A DNA stretch of 64,000 nt, taken from Fibrobacter sp. Its GTDB lineage: Bacteria > Fibrobacterota > Fibrobacteria > Fibrobacterales > Fibrobacteraceae. Shown here piece after piece: positions 16,184-26,400 of the stretch. Location of the stretch: assembly GCA_024398815.1 (NCBI GenBank), contig JAKSIL010000008.1:1-64000 (forward strand), in the 5' to 3' direction. Numbering within the stretch: the first letter of the stretch is position 1; every line of letters begins with the position of its first letter. The notes beneath the pieces were generated by a model. It was not told where the DNA came from and searched no databases. It saw only the letters and a program-made list of their open reading frames with translations. The position numbers and the translations under genes were made by a program.

Positions 16184-18196
16184 CTACGGATTCGCGATGC
16201 GCATCATACCGAATTTCGTGCGGACAATGTAATTGCCCGAGCAGAAACCGTCCATCCGAATTTCACGGCCAAAACCTTTCTTTACAGCAACTCCGTTCAT
16301 ATCGAAGACGACCCAGTCGGAGTTCTGCGAAATAAATACGCGGTTCAAGCCCTTGTCGAAGCGCATCGTCTGCGACAAGTCAAGGTCTGCGGCAATTAAA
16401 GCCGGAGGCGGTTCTTTAGACGTCGAATCGGCTTCGTCATCGGACGAATCGGCGGCAGGCGCGAACTTGATGTTACCGACAAGCAGTTCATCGGCGATGC
16501 CAGAAGCCGTCACGTAGAAGTCCTGGATGCCTTCGAGTTTCGGGAGGTTCGAGCACTTGACGCTCACCCATTTATCCGCGCCGCAACTCGTCGGGACTTC
16601 ACACTTGGAAATCACATCGCCCTTCTTGCTTTCCTTGCGGATTTCAAGCGTACCGCCGGCGCACTGCTTCATTTCGACGTTCACGCCGGCGCCCACAATG
16701 GAATCGGTAATCACGTTCTCGTAAATTGCGTAGCCGCCGTCGCGGATGGCCATTTCGTCCTTGTCCGTAAGGCGAAGGCGAATACCGTTATCGAAGCCGT
16801 TGCCAGGAATCGTATCGCGGATGATGCGCAAAAAATCGAGGCGGTCCAGTTCCGCGTAGTGTTCTCCCTTCGTAATTTCGATGAAGTTGCTACCGCGCTT
16901 GAGTTTTGTCGGGATGTAGACGATGGATTTTTCCGGGAATTCGCTCCAGGCACCCGTCAGCGGCAGCTTGACTTCCTGCGTCTTGCCGTTGATATCTACG
17001 AAATGGGAACTGCCGTTCGCTCCGTTGTCCGTCCAGTTGTTGTCATAGCGGTAACGAATCAGGTAATCGCCCGCCTGCGGAATGTTCATCGGCAAACGGA
17101 TTTTGCTGTCGTCGTAGTTGATGTAGGCTACGAATTCACCGCCCGAAGCCTTGGAACTGCTAGAAATATCGACGTGCGTCAAAATGCCGTGTTCCGCTTC
17201 GGCGCTCAAATAGCGGCCCATGAACGGCTGCCCCATTTCGGGCCAGTTGTCCTCGGTAAACACAAGGTCGCGAACCTGGATGTAGGATTTTCCACCTTCA
17301 GGCTTGTTGTAGTAATGGTTCACAAAGCGCAAACGGTTGATATCCTCGAACGCTTCGCCGCCACCGGTGCCGTAATAGCGCCCGTAGCGCTGCATCATGA
17401 GCGTGCCGCCGCCATCCAAAAGCGCCTTCCCGGACTTGTCGACATAGCCGCCGTCAATCTTGTTGGAGCGGCCGACCATCGTCTTGTACGTGTTGTTTTC
17501 GAGGTCATCGTTGTACTTGCAGCAGTTGTCCCAAGAGGTAAACAGGAAATACTTGCCGTTGTGTTCCAGAAGGCTTGCGGCTTCGATGCCTGCGCCACCG
17601 CGGTTTGCGATGTTCACCATCTTCGCGCCACTCTTCACCTTGCCCGTCGTTTCGTCAAGTTCGATGATGTGGATGCCCGTGCCCCACGAACCGAAAGCCA
17701 TCCAGACTTTCCCATCGAGGTCCTTCAACACGGCGGCGTCAATCGCATTATAGGAATCGCTCTTGACCGTGTGAATCACTTCGCCCCGGTCCGTCCAGCC
17801 GTAGCCAGGCTTTTTCGGGTCGATTTCCTTGCTCGACATGAATCCCATTCCCGAAGAGCGGATGCCCATTTCGGAACCGCAATAGTACATGCGGTATTCG
17901 CCGCCGATGTAATGGATATCCGGAGCCCAGATATCCTTCATGTTCGGGGCGTAGTTGTAGAGCCACTTTGAAAATTCGGGCATGGCGGGTTCGCCGTTTT
18001 CCCAGTTCAGCGCGTCTTCGCTTGTCTGGATGAGCATGTGGTTATCGGTATCCACGAGCACGTAACCGTCATCGTAGCGGATAATGTCCGGATCGTGCCC
18101 CGCCCACTTGGTTTCCTTGGCGTACCATTCGGCCGCTACAGCCAACGACACCGTGGAAATAACCGTTACAACACCTACCAATCCCTTGGACAACAT
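16184..18196 (-). CDS. Secreted GH43 glycosidase with two CBM6-like modules
   Basis: 670 residues: signal peptide (to AVAA, about 22), GH43 five-bladed propeller (24-320), CBM6/35-like module (330-470, from SAEAEHG to LDRLDFLRI), second CBM6-like piece (495-595, DGGYAIYENVITD to ELLVGNIKF), Ser/Glu linker and a C-terminal tail with WVVFDMNGVAVKKGFGREIR and GNYIVRTK. GH43 catalytic positions are present: base Asp in HDPDIIRYDDG, Asp in NAIDAAVLKD, acid Glu in GIEAASLLEH. Expected activity is on arabinan, arabinoxylan or xylan side chains. It is the last gene of a leftward three-gene operon and a paralogue of the next one. The tail resembles type-IX-like sorting domains. Confidence 0.9.
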   Translation of the reverse strand: MLSKGLVGVVTVISTVSLAVAAEWYAKETKWAGHDPDIIRYDDGYVLVDTDNHMLIQTSEDALNWENGEPAMPEFSKWLYNYAPNMKDIWAPDIHYIGGEYRMYYCGSEMGIRSSGMGFMSSKEIDPKKPGYGWTDRGEVIHTVKSDSYNAIDAAVLKDLDGKVWMAFGSWGTGIHIIELDETTGKVKSGAKMVNIANRGGAGIEAASLLEHNGKYFLFTSWDNCCKYNDDLENNTYKTMVGRSNKIDGGYVDKSGKALLDGGGTLMMQRYGRYYGTGGGEAFEDINRLRFVNHYYNKPEGGKSYIQVRDLVFTEDNWPEMGQPFMGRYLSAEAEHGILTHVDISSSSKASGGEFVAYINYDDSKIRLPMNIPQAGDYLIRYRYDNNWTDNGANGSSHFVDINGKTQEVKLPLTGAWSEFPEKSIVYIPTKLKRGSNFIEITKGEHYAELDRLDFLRIIRDTIPGNGFDNGIRLRLTDKDEMAIRDGGYAIYENVITDSIVGAGVNVEMKQCAGGTLEIRKESKKGDVISKCEVPTSCGADKWVSVKCSNLPKLEGIQDFYVTASGIADELLVGNIKFAPAADSSDDEADSTSKEPPPALIAADLDLSQTMRFDKGLNRVFISQNSDWVVFDMNGVAVKKGFGREIRMDGFCSGNYIVRTKFGMMRIANP

Positions 18197-18252
18197 AATT
18201 GCGAGCTCCCTGTTTGCTTAAGCCATCCCAACAATCTTAATCTAGTTTCTTT

Positions 18253-20346
18253 TTATCGATTCATCACCCGAATCATCGTACTTTCACACTTTACAAGGTA
18301 TGTTCCACGACGAATTTCGCCCATTCGCACTTCAGAACCGAATCCAGAAGCGACTACAGAACCCTTCAAATCCATGACATTCCACTTTGCGGCACGGGAC
18401 ATGCGAACCGTACGGGCAGAAGCATCATAGTGCATCAAGAGCGCAGGAGCAACAGCAGGACGATTTTCAGCAACAATCGTTGTCGTCGAATCGGTCTTGT
18501 CAGGGTCCTGCACACTGCCAGTCGTATCGGAAGCAGGATCCTTCGTTTCTGTTTTAGAGGTGTCTTCGGCAGGTTCCGCAGCGGAAGTCACGAACTTGAT
18601 GTTACCCACCAAAAGTTCATCCGTAATACCCGTCGCCGTCACGTAAAAATCCTGCACGCCTTCGAGTTTCGGCAAATCCGAACACTTGACATCGACCCAG
18701 GCTTCGTTGCCGCACGTCGTGGGAATGCTGCACTTGGAGATTTCCGTGCCTTTCTTGCTTTCGGCACGCAAGCTCAAGGTTCCGCCGGCGCAGTTTTTCA
18801 TTTGCACATGCACTTCTGTCGACTTGATGGAATCCGTCACCACGTTTTCAAATATGGCATAGCCACCGTCCTTGATAGCGAACTGGTCCTTCTCATCGAG
18901 ACGTACGCGAATGCCATTGTCAAAACCATTGGCAGGAATAGTGTCGCGAATAATGCGCAAAAAGTCCAAACGGTCGAGTTCAGCAAAGTTTTCGCCGGGA
19001 GCGACTTCGATAAAGTTTCCTCCGCGCTTGAGAGAAACAGGAATATTCACGGTGGATTTTTCAGGGAACGTTCCCCAAGCACCCGTCGGAGGAAGTTTCA
19101 CCACCTGGGCTTTGCCATTCACTGTCAAGTTGTGGGTTGCATCCGCAGCATCGCCATTGGCATAACGATAACGAATAAAGTAATCACCCGCTTGTTGGAT
19201 ATTCATGGGCAAGCGAATTTTACTTCCGTTAGTATTGATGTAGGCCATGTATTCGCCGTTAGAAGCCGTAGTGCTGTTCGTTATTTTCAAGTCACCGGAA
19301 ACAGCTCTCGTTGCAGTGCCATGTTCCGCCTCGGCGCTCAGATAGCGCCCCAGGAACGGCTGACCCATTTCGGCCCAGTTGTCGTCTGTAAACACGACAT
19401 CACGCACATGAATGTGGGCGTACTTGTCGCCGCCATTATCGTAATAATGATGCACAAAGCGCACGCGATTCAAATCCTGGAAAACATCGCCACCACCCGG
19501 ACCATAGTATCGTCCGTAGCGTTCCAAGAGAATCGTCCCGCCATTTTCCGCCAGGTCCTTCCCGGCGCGGTCATAATACGGCCCCTGCGGCTTATCGGCG
19601 CGACCCATCGCGGTTTTATAAGTGCTGTTTTCGATATCCGGTCCCTGCTGGCAGCAAACATCCCACGCCGTGAACAAGAAATACTTGCCGCCATGTTCGA
19701 TAAAACTCGGACCTTCCACGGCACCGTTCGAAGCCTTCGTCGTGCGTCGAGCCACATTGTACATGTCGTTACCGACACGCTTGCCCGAGGTCCCATCAAT
19801 CTTAATCACCTGGATTCCAAGTCCAAAGGAACCGAAAGCCATCCAGTAATTGCCATCCACATCGCGCATCACGTCGGCATCAATCGCATTGTACTTGTCC
19901 GTCGCAACCGTATGGATAACTTCGCCCTTGTCCGTCCAGCCGTAATCCGGCGAATTCGGATTCACGGACTTCGACGACATGTAGCCGATACCGGAACTGC
20001 GCTTGCCGAAGACGGACCCGCAATAGTAAATGCGATAATCGCCACCGAAGTTGAAAAGGTCCGGAGCCCAAATATCTTCCATACCATTCGCCACATTTTT
20101 CAGCCACGAAGGGAACGTGGGCATAGCTTGTTTGTAATTCGTCCAATTCAAGGCATCTTCGGAGCCCTGCATCAGCAAATGATTGTTGGTGGTCATCAGC
20201 GCATAGCCGTCTTCATAGCGGACAATCGCCGGATCATGGCTTCCCCATTTCGGGTCCTTCGCATACCAGTCGGCGGCGTAGGCCATGCACAAGCCAGAAA
20301 CGGCTACGGAAGCCGCCAGTATCTTTTTACTCCAAAAGCATCCCAT
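18253..20346 (-). CDS. Secreted GH43 glycosidase with two CBM6-like modules (paralogue)
   Basis: 697 residues with the same architecture as its downstream neighbour: signal peptide, GH43 domain (25-325), CBM6-like modules (about 340-480 and 505-605), a Thr/Asp/Glu linker and a tail KWNVMDLKGSVVASGFGSEV, then GTYLVKCE. GH43 residues are in HDPAIVRYEDG, NAIDADVMRD and GAVEGPSFIEH. Sequence identity to the neighbour is high along the whole length, so this is a tandem duplication; differing loops (an insert AVSGDLKITNSTT before CBM 1) suggest different substrate fit. Middle gene of the GH43 operon, starting 8 nt after the upstream gene's stop. Exported. Confidence 0.9.
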   Translation of the reverse strand: MGCFWSKKILAASVAVSGLCMAYAADWYAKDPKWGSHDPAIVRYEDGYALMTTNNHLLMQGSEDALNWTNYKQAMPTFPSWLKNVANGMEDIWAPDLFNFGGDYRIYYCGSVFGKRSSGIGYMSSKSVNPNSPDYGWTDKGEVIHTVATDKYNAIDADVMRDVDGNYWMAFGSFGLGIQVIKIDGTSGKRVGNDMYNVARRTTKASNGAVEGPSFIEHGGKYFLFTAWDVCCQQGPDIENSTYKTAMGRADKPQGPYYDRAGKDLAENGGTILLERYGRYYGPGGGDVFQDLNRVRFVHHYYDNGGDKYAHIHVRDVVFTDDNWAEMGQPFLGRYLSAEAEHGTATRAVSGDLKITNSTTASNGEYMAYINTNGSKIRLPMNIQQAGDYFIRYRYANGDAADATHNLTVNGKAQVVKLPPTGAWGTFPEKSTVNIPVSLKRGGNFIEVAPGENFAELDRLDFLRIIRDTIPANGFDNGIRVRLDEKDQFAIKDGGYAIFENVVTDSIKSTEVHVQMKNCAGGTLSLRAESKKGTEISKCSIPTTCGNEAWVDVKCSDLPKLEGVQDFYVTATGITDELLVGNIKFVTSAAEPAEDTSKTETKDPASDTTGSVQDPDKTDSTTTIVAENRPAVAPALLMHYDASARTVRMSRAAKWNVMDLKGSVVASGFGSEVRMGEIRRGTYLVKCESTMIRVMNR

Positions 20347-20354
20347 ACTTTACC

Positions 20355-22061
20355 TCATTTTACAACTTTCAAGTTGTTTTTTCCAAAACGTACAAAATAT
20401 GTCCCGGCACGGAAGGCGTTCAACCGAATTTCTCGCCCGAAACCCGCCGCAACAGCAACACCATTCGCATCGAAAACAAACCAGTTCAAATCCTTTTCCG
20501 CATAAACCGTGCGGGATGCGGCATCGTAACGAACACCGCCTTCCACGCGAGCCATATTCAACGACTGCGGCGTTTCCGAAGAACTCGAAACTTCGTCGTC
20601 GCCCGAAACCACGGCGCCGTCCGAGGATTCCGTCGCACTCGACTTCGGTGAAACCGCTTCATTGGAACTCGACTCAGGCTCTTCGACCTTCGGCAAATCT
20701 GCAGCGACAAGTTTGAACTTCTGGTTGTCCGTACCCGTGCGCACCCATGTAATCACAGGCATGCCAACATCCTTCGAAATGTTCAGCACGTCGCCAAGAT
20801 AGTCGCTGTCGTAATCGGCAAACAGATAGTAGCCCTTGGCCTCAGAAGCGTTCTCGATGCGAATGACGCAGGCTTCCGCGGAAGTTTTCACCGTATCCAG
20901 GAGCTTGTTCGGCGGGCAGTAGAAGCGCTTTGTCGCGAAGTTCTGGAGCGTGTAATGACGTGCCTTGTCTTCGCTTTGCGTCAAAACCCACAACTGATTT
21001 TCTGCCATTCCATCGGCTTTCTGCTGCACAACGATTCCATTTTCATCGGCCAAGGCAAGATCGCTATGGCTAACGGTCATGCGATATCCGCCGTTCTTCA
21101 CAAGAGCGTTGTTTACTTTATCCACACCCGACGTGCGTTTGATTTTCTGGATGTTGCCATCTTCGTCGTAATACAGATAGTCTATATTCACGGAACGGCG
21201 ATACGTCCAGCCACCCGGAGAATTTGCGCCATGGTGCATAAAGTACCAGTGCCCCAGATACTTGAAAATTGCCTGGTGGTTCGTCTCGGAATTGTCTTCC
21301 TTGTCGTTGACAACGCCTTTCAAAGTCCACGGGCCGTCAAGGCTCGGAGCCATCGCATAGTTCGTCGTGGATGGGTAACCCGAAGCGTAACTGAAGTAGT
21401 AATTGCCACGGAACTTGTGCATCCAAGGGGCCTCGAAGAAATCCTTGATCTTGATGTCCTCGGGAGTGGAGGCGAGTTCAATCATGTTTTCCTTGAGTTT
21501 CACGCGACGGCCAGCGTTCCAGGAGCCCCAATACATCCAGATATCGTCGCCATCGTAGAAAATGGCCGGATCGATATTCAAGGCCACATCGTTTTTCGTA
21601 TTGTCGTCAACGAGCGCATGCCCAATAGCATCGGTCCACGGACCCGACGGGTGGTCGGCCACGGCAACACCAATGGAGAAACCTTCGTCCTGCTTGACCG
21701 TCGCATGGTGGACGGCCACATACCAGTAGAATTTGCCGTTACGGTATTCGCAGTGCCCGGCAAAGGCGCTCGCATTCGCCCACTTGAAAGTCTTGACGCT
21801 TAAAACGGCACCGTAGTCGTGATACTTGTCCATGTCGTCCGTGACAAGTACGTGCCAGTCGTTCATGACGAACGCCTTGTTGTTGTTCCCCTGCGGGCCC
21901 TGTTCATCGTGGCCGGCAAAGACAAACAGACTGTCGTGGTAGACAAGCGCAGCAGCATCGGCAGAATAAAAGTCAGTCGTAAGCGGATTCGCGGCCAGTG
22001 CCGCGGACACACACACACCAAACGCTACGGCGGAACGACTAGCGCCCTTGAAAAACTGCAT
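20355..22061 (-). CDS. Secreted GH43 glycosidase with ricin-type beta-trefoil (CBM13-like) module
   Basis: 568 residues: signal peptide (to ALAA, about 22), GH43 domain (24-320) of a different subfamily from the two genes after it (NPLTTDFYSADAAALVYHDS; NIDPAIFYDGDDIWMYWGSW; FFEAPWMHKFRG for the acid Glu), a beta-trefoil lectin-like region (about 335-455; NQLWVLTQ, TDNQKFKLV), a Ser/Glu linker and a sorting tail (NWFVFDANGVAVAAGFGREI, GTYFVRFG). It is first in the operon, with AAGGAG 7 nt before the ATG. Likely beta-xylosidase, arabinofuranosidase or galactanase type. The three enzymes probably act together on hemicellulose at the cell surface or outside. Confidence 0.9.
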   Translation of the reverse strand: MQFFKGASRSAVAFGVCVSAALAANPLTTDFYSADAAALVYHDSLFVFAGHDEQGPQGNNNKAFVMNDWHVLVTDDMDKYHDYGAVLSVKTFKWANASAFAGHCEYRNGKFYWYVAVHHATVKQDEGFSIGVAVADHPSGPWTDAIGHALVDDNTKNDVALNIDPAIFYDGDDIWMYWGSWNAGRRVKLKENMIELASTPEDIKIKDFFEAPWMHKFRGNYYFSYASGYPSTTNYAMAPSLDGPWTLKGVVNDKEDNSETNHQAIFKYLGHWYFMHHGANSPGGWTYRRSVNIDYLYYDEDGNIQKIKRTSGVDKVNNALVKNGGYRMTVSHSDLALADENGIVVQQKADGMAENQLWVLTQSEDKARHYTLQNFATKRFYCPPNKLLDTVKTSAEACVIRIENASEAKGYYLFADYDSDYLGDVLNISKDVGMPVITWVRTGTDNQKFKLVAADLPKVEEPESSSNEAVSPKSSATESSDGAVVSGDDEVSSSSETPQSLNMARVEGGVRYDAASRTVYAEKDLNWFVFDANGVAVAAGFGREIRLNAFRAGTYFVRFGKNNLKVVK

Positions 22062-22311
22062 TGTAGCTCCTTAATAACCCTTATTCCAAAAATCGTTCAT
22101 TTTTGGAGGTTCATTACATGGAAAATGCAATTTTTTCTAGACAAATTGACAAAATCACATTCCATACAACCAACCAATTAAAATATAGCGACTTTTTAAT
22201 TAAAAGTCAACATTTTTGCGTAAATTTTACAGATTTGCAAATTTTACACACAACCAACAACATTAAAAAGTCCACATTTGCATAAAAAAAACGGCATTTT
22301 TCGGTTTATAC
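22062..22311. promoter_or_regulatory. AT-rich upstream region of the GH43 operon with a small palindrome
   Basis: 250 bp with no convincing gene. A 7-bp inverted repeat (CCAAAAA / TTTTTGG around TCGTTCA) lies at 22086-22106, inside the presumed leader, 25 nt before the GH43 start. It could be an operator or leader hairpin. No clear -35/-10 pair on the minus strand. Confidence 0.3.
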
Positions 22312-22340
22312 AAAAAGCCCTGGCTTTTGCCAGGGCTTTT
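22312..22340 (-). terminator. Rho-independent terminator after mdh
   Basis: Stem AAAGCCCTGGC / GCCAGGGCTTTT with a TTTT loop and a T run on the leftward strand (reads as ...CTTTTTG). It is about 20 nt past the mdh stop. Confidence 0.85.
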
Positions 22341-22361
22341 CAAAGGCAGATTAAAATACGA

Positions 22362-23330
<969 letters not shown>

Positions 23331-23496
23331 TTACGGCCACTTCTAAAAAGGGCCTGTTTTTGAAATTTTACATCGTAAAATATAACAAAAAAGGAATCCA
23401 AAAGGGAGGGAACCACCCCATGAAGTCCTACCATTTTCAAAAAAAGCCCCAAAATTTCTATTATTCCATAAAAAGGCGCATTTTTAAGAAGGACTT

Positions 23497-26400
23497 ATGA
23501 AAATATCCGTTATTTCCCTCTTTACAGTTCTCGCATTCGGCGTTTTGGCGCACGCAGTCTCGATTACACCGGAAACTCCACGCATCATCGACGGGTGCTA
23601 CCAAATCGGTTCGGCCAACGAGCTGTACGGATTCGCCCAAATAGTCACGGACTCCACGGAGAAAAAAAGCGGGGCCTACATTTGCGGCAAGCTCATTGCG
23701 GACATAACCGTCAATGAAAACGTGCTCAAGCCAAACGGCAACTTGATCGACAACACTGAAAGGCTTGTCCAGTGGAAACCCATCAACGGATTTTCGGGAA
23801 TTTTCGACGGCAACAACAAGACCATCTCCGGCCTGTACACACAAGACAGTTTTGAAGAGTATATCGGACTGTTCGGATATGTCGATGCCTACCGACAAAA
23901 CGATACGACAAAAATCATGAATCTCGGTATTGTAGATTCCTATTTTCAAGGCAATTCATCTCAATACACAGGGGCCATCGTCGGTTGGACCGGAATCATT
24001 TCCAAGTTGAAAATTTCCAATTGTTTCAACAAGGGGACCATTGAAGGCAGCATGTACACTGGCGGCATCATCGGCGCTTCGTTCAGTTCCATTACCATAG
24101 AAAATTGTTACAACGAAGGACGAATTATCAGCTACGCTTATAACGGCAGCGGTGTTGGCGGCATTATCGGAATGACCGCAAACGACACCCTCTATATATC
24201 CAACTGCGCCAATTTCTCGGACATTGGAACAGGAGGTTTCATTGGCGGAATTGCCGGCTACGTCTTGAACGTGCAAATGAAAAAGTGTTACAACCTCGGC
24301 AACCTGACTAGTACCCAATACAGCGTCGGCGGTTTGGTCAACACGATCAAAGCGACAGGCAACACCCCCAAAGTCGATAATTTCTCGCGAATCGAGCAAT
24401 CGTACAACTCCGGGAATATCGACGCCCACACGGTCGCCGGAGCAATCGTAGCATCGATAGGCCCCACGGAACTCCAAGTTGTAAATTCGTTCAGCGACGG
24501 TGACTTATCCGCTTGGCGAGTTACAGATGACTCGTTTATCGGAGAAGCGTCTAGCAGCAAAGTTCTCATCGACAACAGCTTCTTCACCTGCAGGACACTG
24601 GACTCGACGACTTGGCTTAAATTCCTTCCTTCCGATTGCGAAGAAAATTCCACCTGCATCGTGAACAACTCCTTTTTCCTTTCGAACGTTTCGCACAGCG
24701 AAAATTCAGCGACGAGCGATGAACTTGAAAATGGCTCCGTGGCGTTAAAGTTGCACGATTACAATGAAAACGGCGTTGACGGCTCCGTCTGGGGGCAAAG
24801 CATAGGTAGTGACCTCCACCCTTCATTTGCGGGAACGATAGAATTCAACATGACCGAAGCGCACATTTCGCCAAAGATTCCGGAACTTGTCGACGGCTGC
24901 TACATGATTGGCAACGCCGACGAACTATACGGATTTGCTAGCGTCGTGAACGGCACCGACAGCACCGAGAAGAACCCGACCGCCTGCGGAAAACTCACCG
25001 ACGACATCGTCATCAACGAAAGGCTTCTCATAAACGGGGATTCCATCAACGCAAGAGGCAGAAAACTTGCAATCTGGAACCCCATCGACAGTTTCGTCGG
25101 TACCTTCGACGGTCAGAACCATTATATTTCAGGCCTCTACATTGATTTGCCCAAAAGGGATTCCATCGGTTTTTTCAAGGTCGTCGGTTCAAAAGACGGA
25201 CTTTCGCCCGTCGAAATCAAGAATCTCGGATTCAGGGATTCGTATTTTCACGCAGTAAGCGTAGCAGCATTTGTAGGCTGGGTACATTCCCCATTGACCA
25301 TTTCGAATTCCTACGTCGACGCATTTATCGAAGCGGAAGACTGCGCCTCGGGATTCGTGAACATCGCTTCCGAACTTATCGACAGTTACGAAATCATCGC
25401 GAGAGAATTTTTCACTCTCAAGGACTGCCATGCCAGAGGAATTCTCAAGGGAGAAAGAACATTCGGTTTGGTACGTCTCGTCGATCATTTTAAAAATGCC
25501 GTCATAGAAAATTGTTCCAACGAAAGCTTTATCCAAGGCTCGACTTTCTTTGGAACAAGCGGTTTAGTCGGGGAAGCCCGACAAGGTAGCCTGAGCATCA
25601 TCAATTCGTACGCAGCCACCGGGTTGGCCGATTCCGTCCATACCAACGGACTTATCGGTTCTTTCGAATACAACCAATACATCGATAACAAACTGCGCAT
25701 CATCAATTCCTACGTCATTGGCGACCCTCAGAAAAAGCACAATTACAACGGCTTATTGATGCAGACGAGCACAAACGCCAACATATTCATCGAAAATTCG
25801 TACTACTGCTCCGACAGCACAAACTACCGTGGCGGAATCCAAGCCAAGGCAGCCGATTTCGCCAACGGGACCATCGCCGCGGAATTGCACAATTACAAAA
25901 AAGACGGCGTAGACGGTTCCATCTGGGGGCAGGATGTCGGCGTTGATTTCCACCCCACGTTTATTGGAGAAATTTCAGGTTTCACACCGACGATTTCAAA
26001 GCTTGCGTTAACAACATTCGATGGAGACACTGCAGAATACATGGACCACTATGTCGAAGGGCATACGACATACCTACCGCATCCTGTTCGCGAAGGGTAT
26101 GTTTTCGCCGGATGGTTCGAAAGCGAGGATTTCAACAGCGACGCAGTCCTTCTCATCAAGGAATCCGACATTGGCGACAAGAATTTATACGCAAGATGGT
26201 TTGAAATCAAGACGCCGCCCTTCAAAGACGATTGCTATGAAATCGGCAACTTGGAAGAACTGTTCCAGTTTTCGATATTCATCAGCGACACGAATCGCGC
26301 CAATCGCGAAATTCCCGTATGCGCAAAGCTTACCGCCGACATCACTTTGAATAAAAATGTCGTCGTTGAAAATAAATTAAACGAAGACGCCATCGGCTTT

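Noticed and set aside
18430..20505. A 691-residue plus-strand frame over the GH43 paralogue
   Set aside because: Shadow of the GH43 gene: no signal peptide, no motifs and very high Arg/Ile/His content.
22103..22285. A 60-codon frame upstream of the GH43 operon with GGAGG before an internal ATG
   Set aside because: Very AT-rich, no conserved look, opposite to the operon and over its likely promoter. Not supported enough to call.
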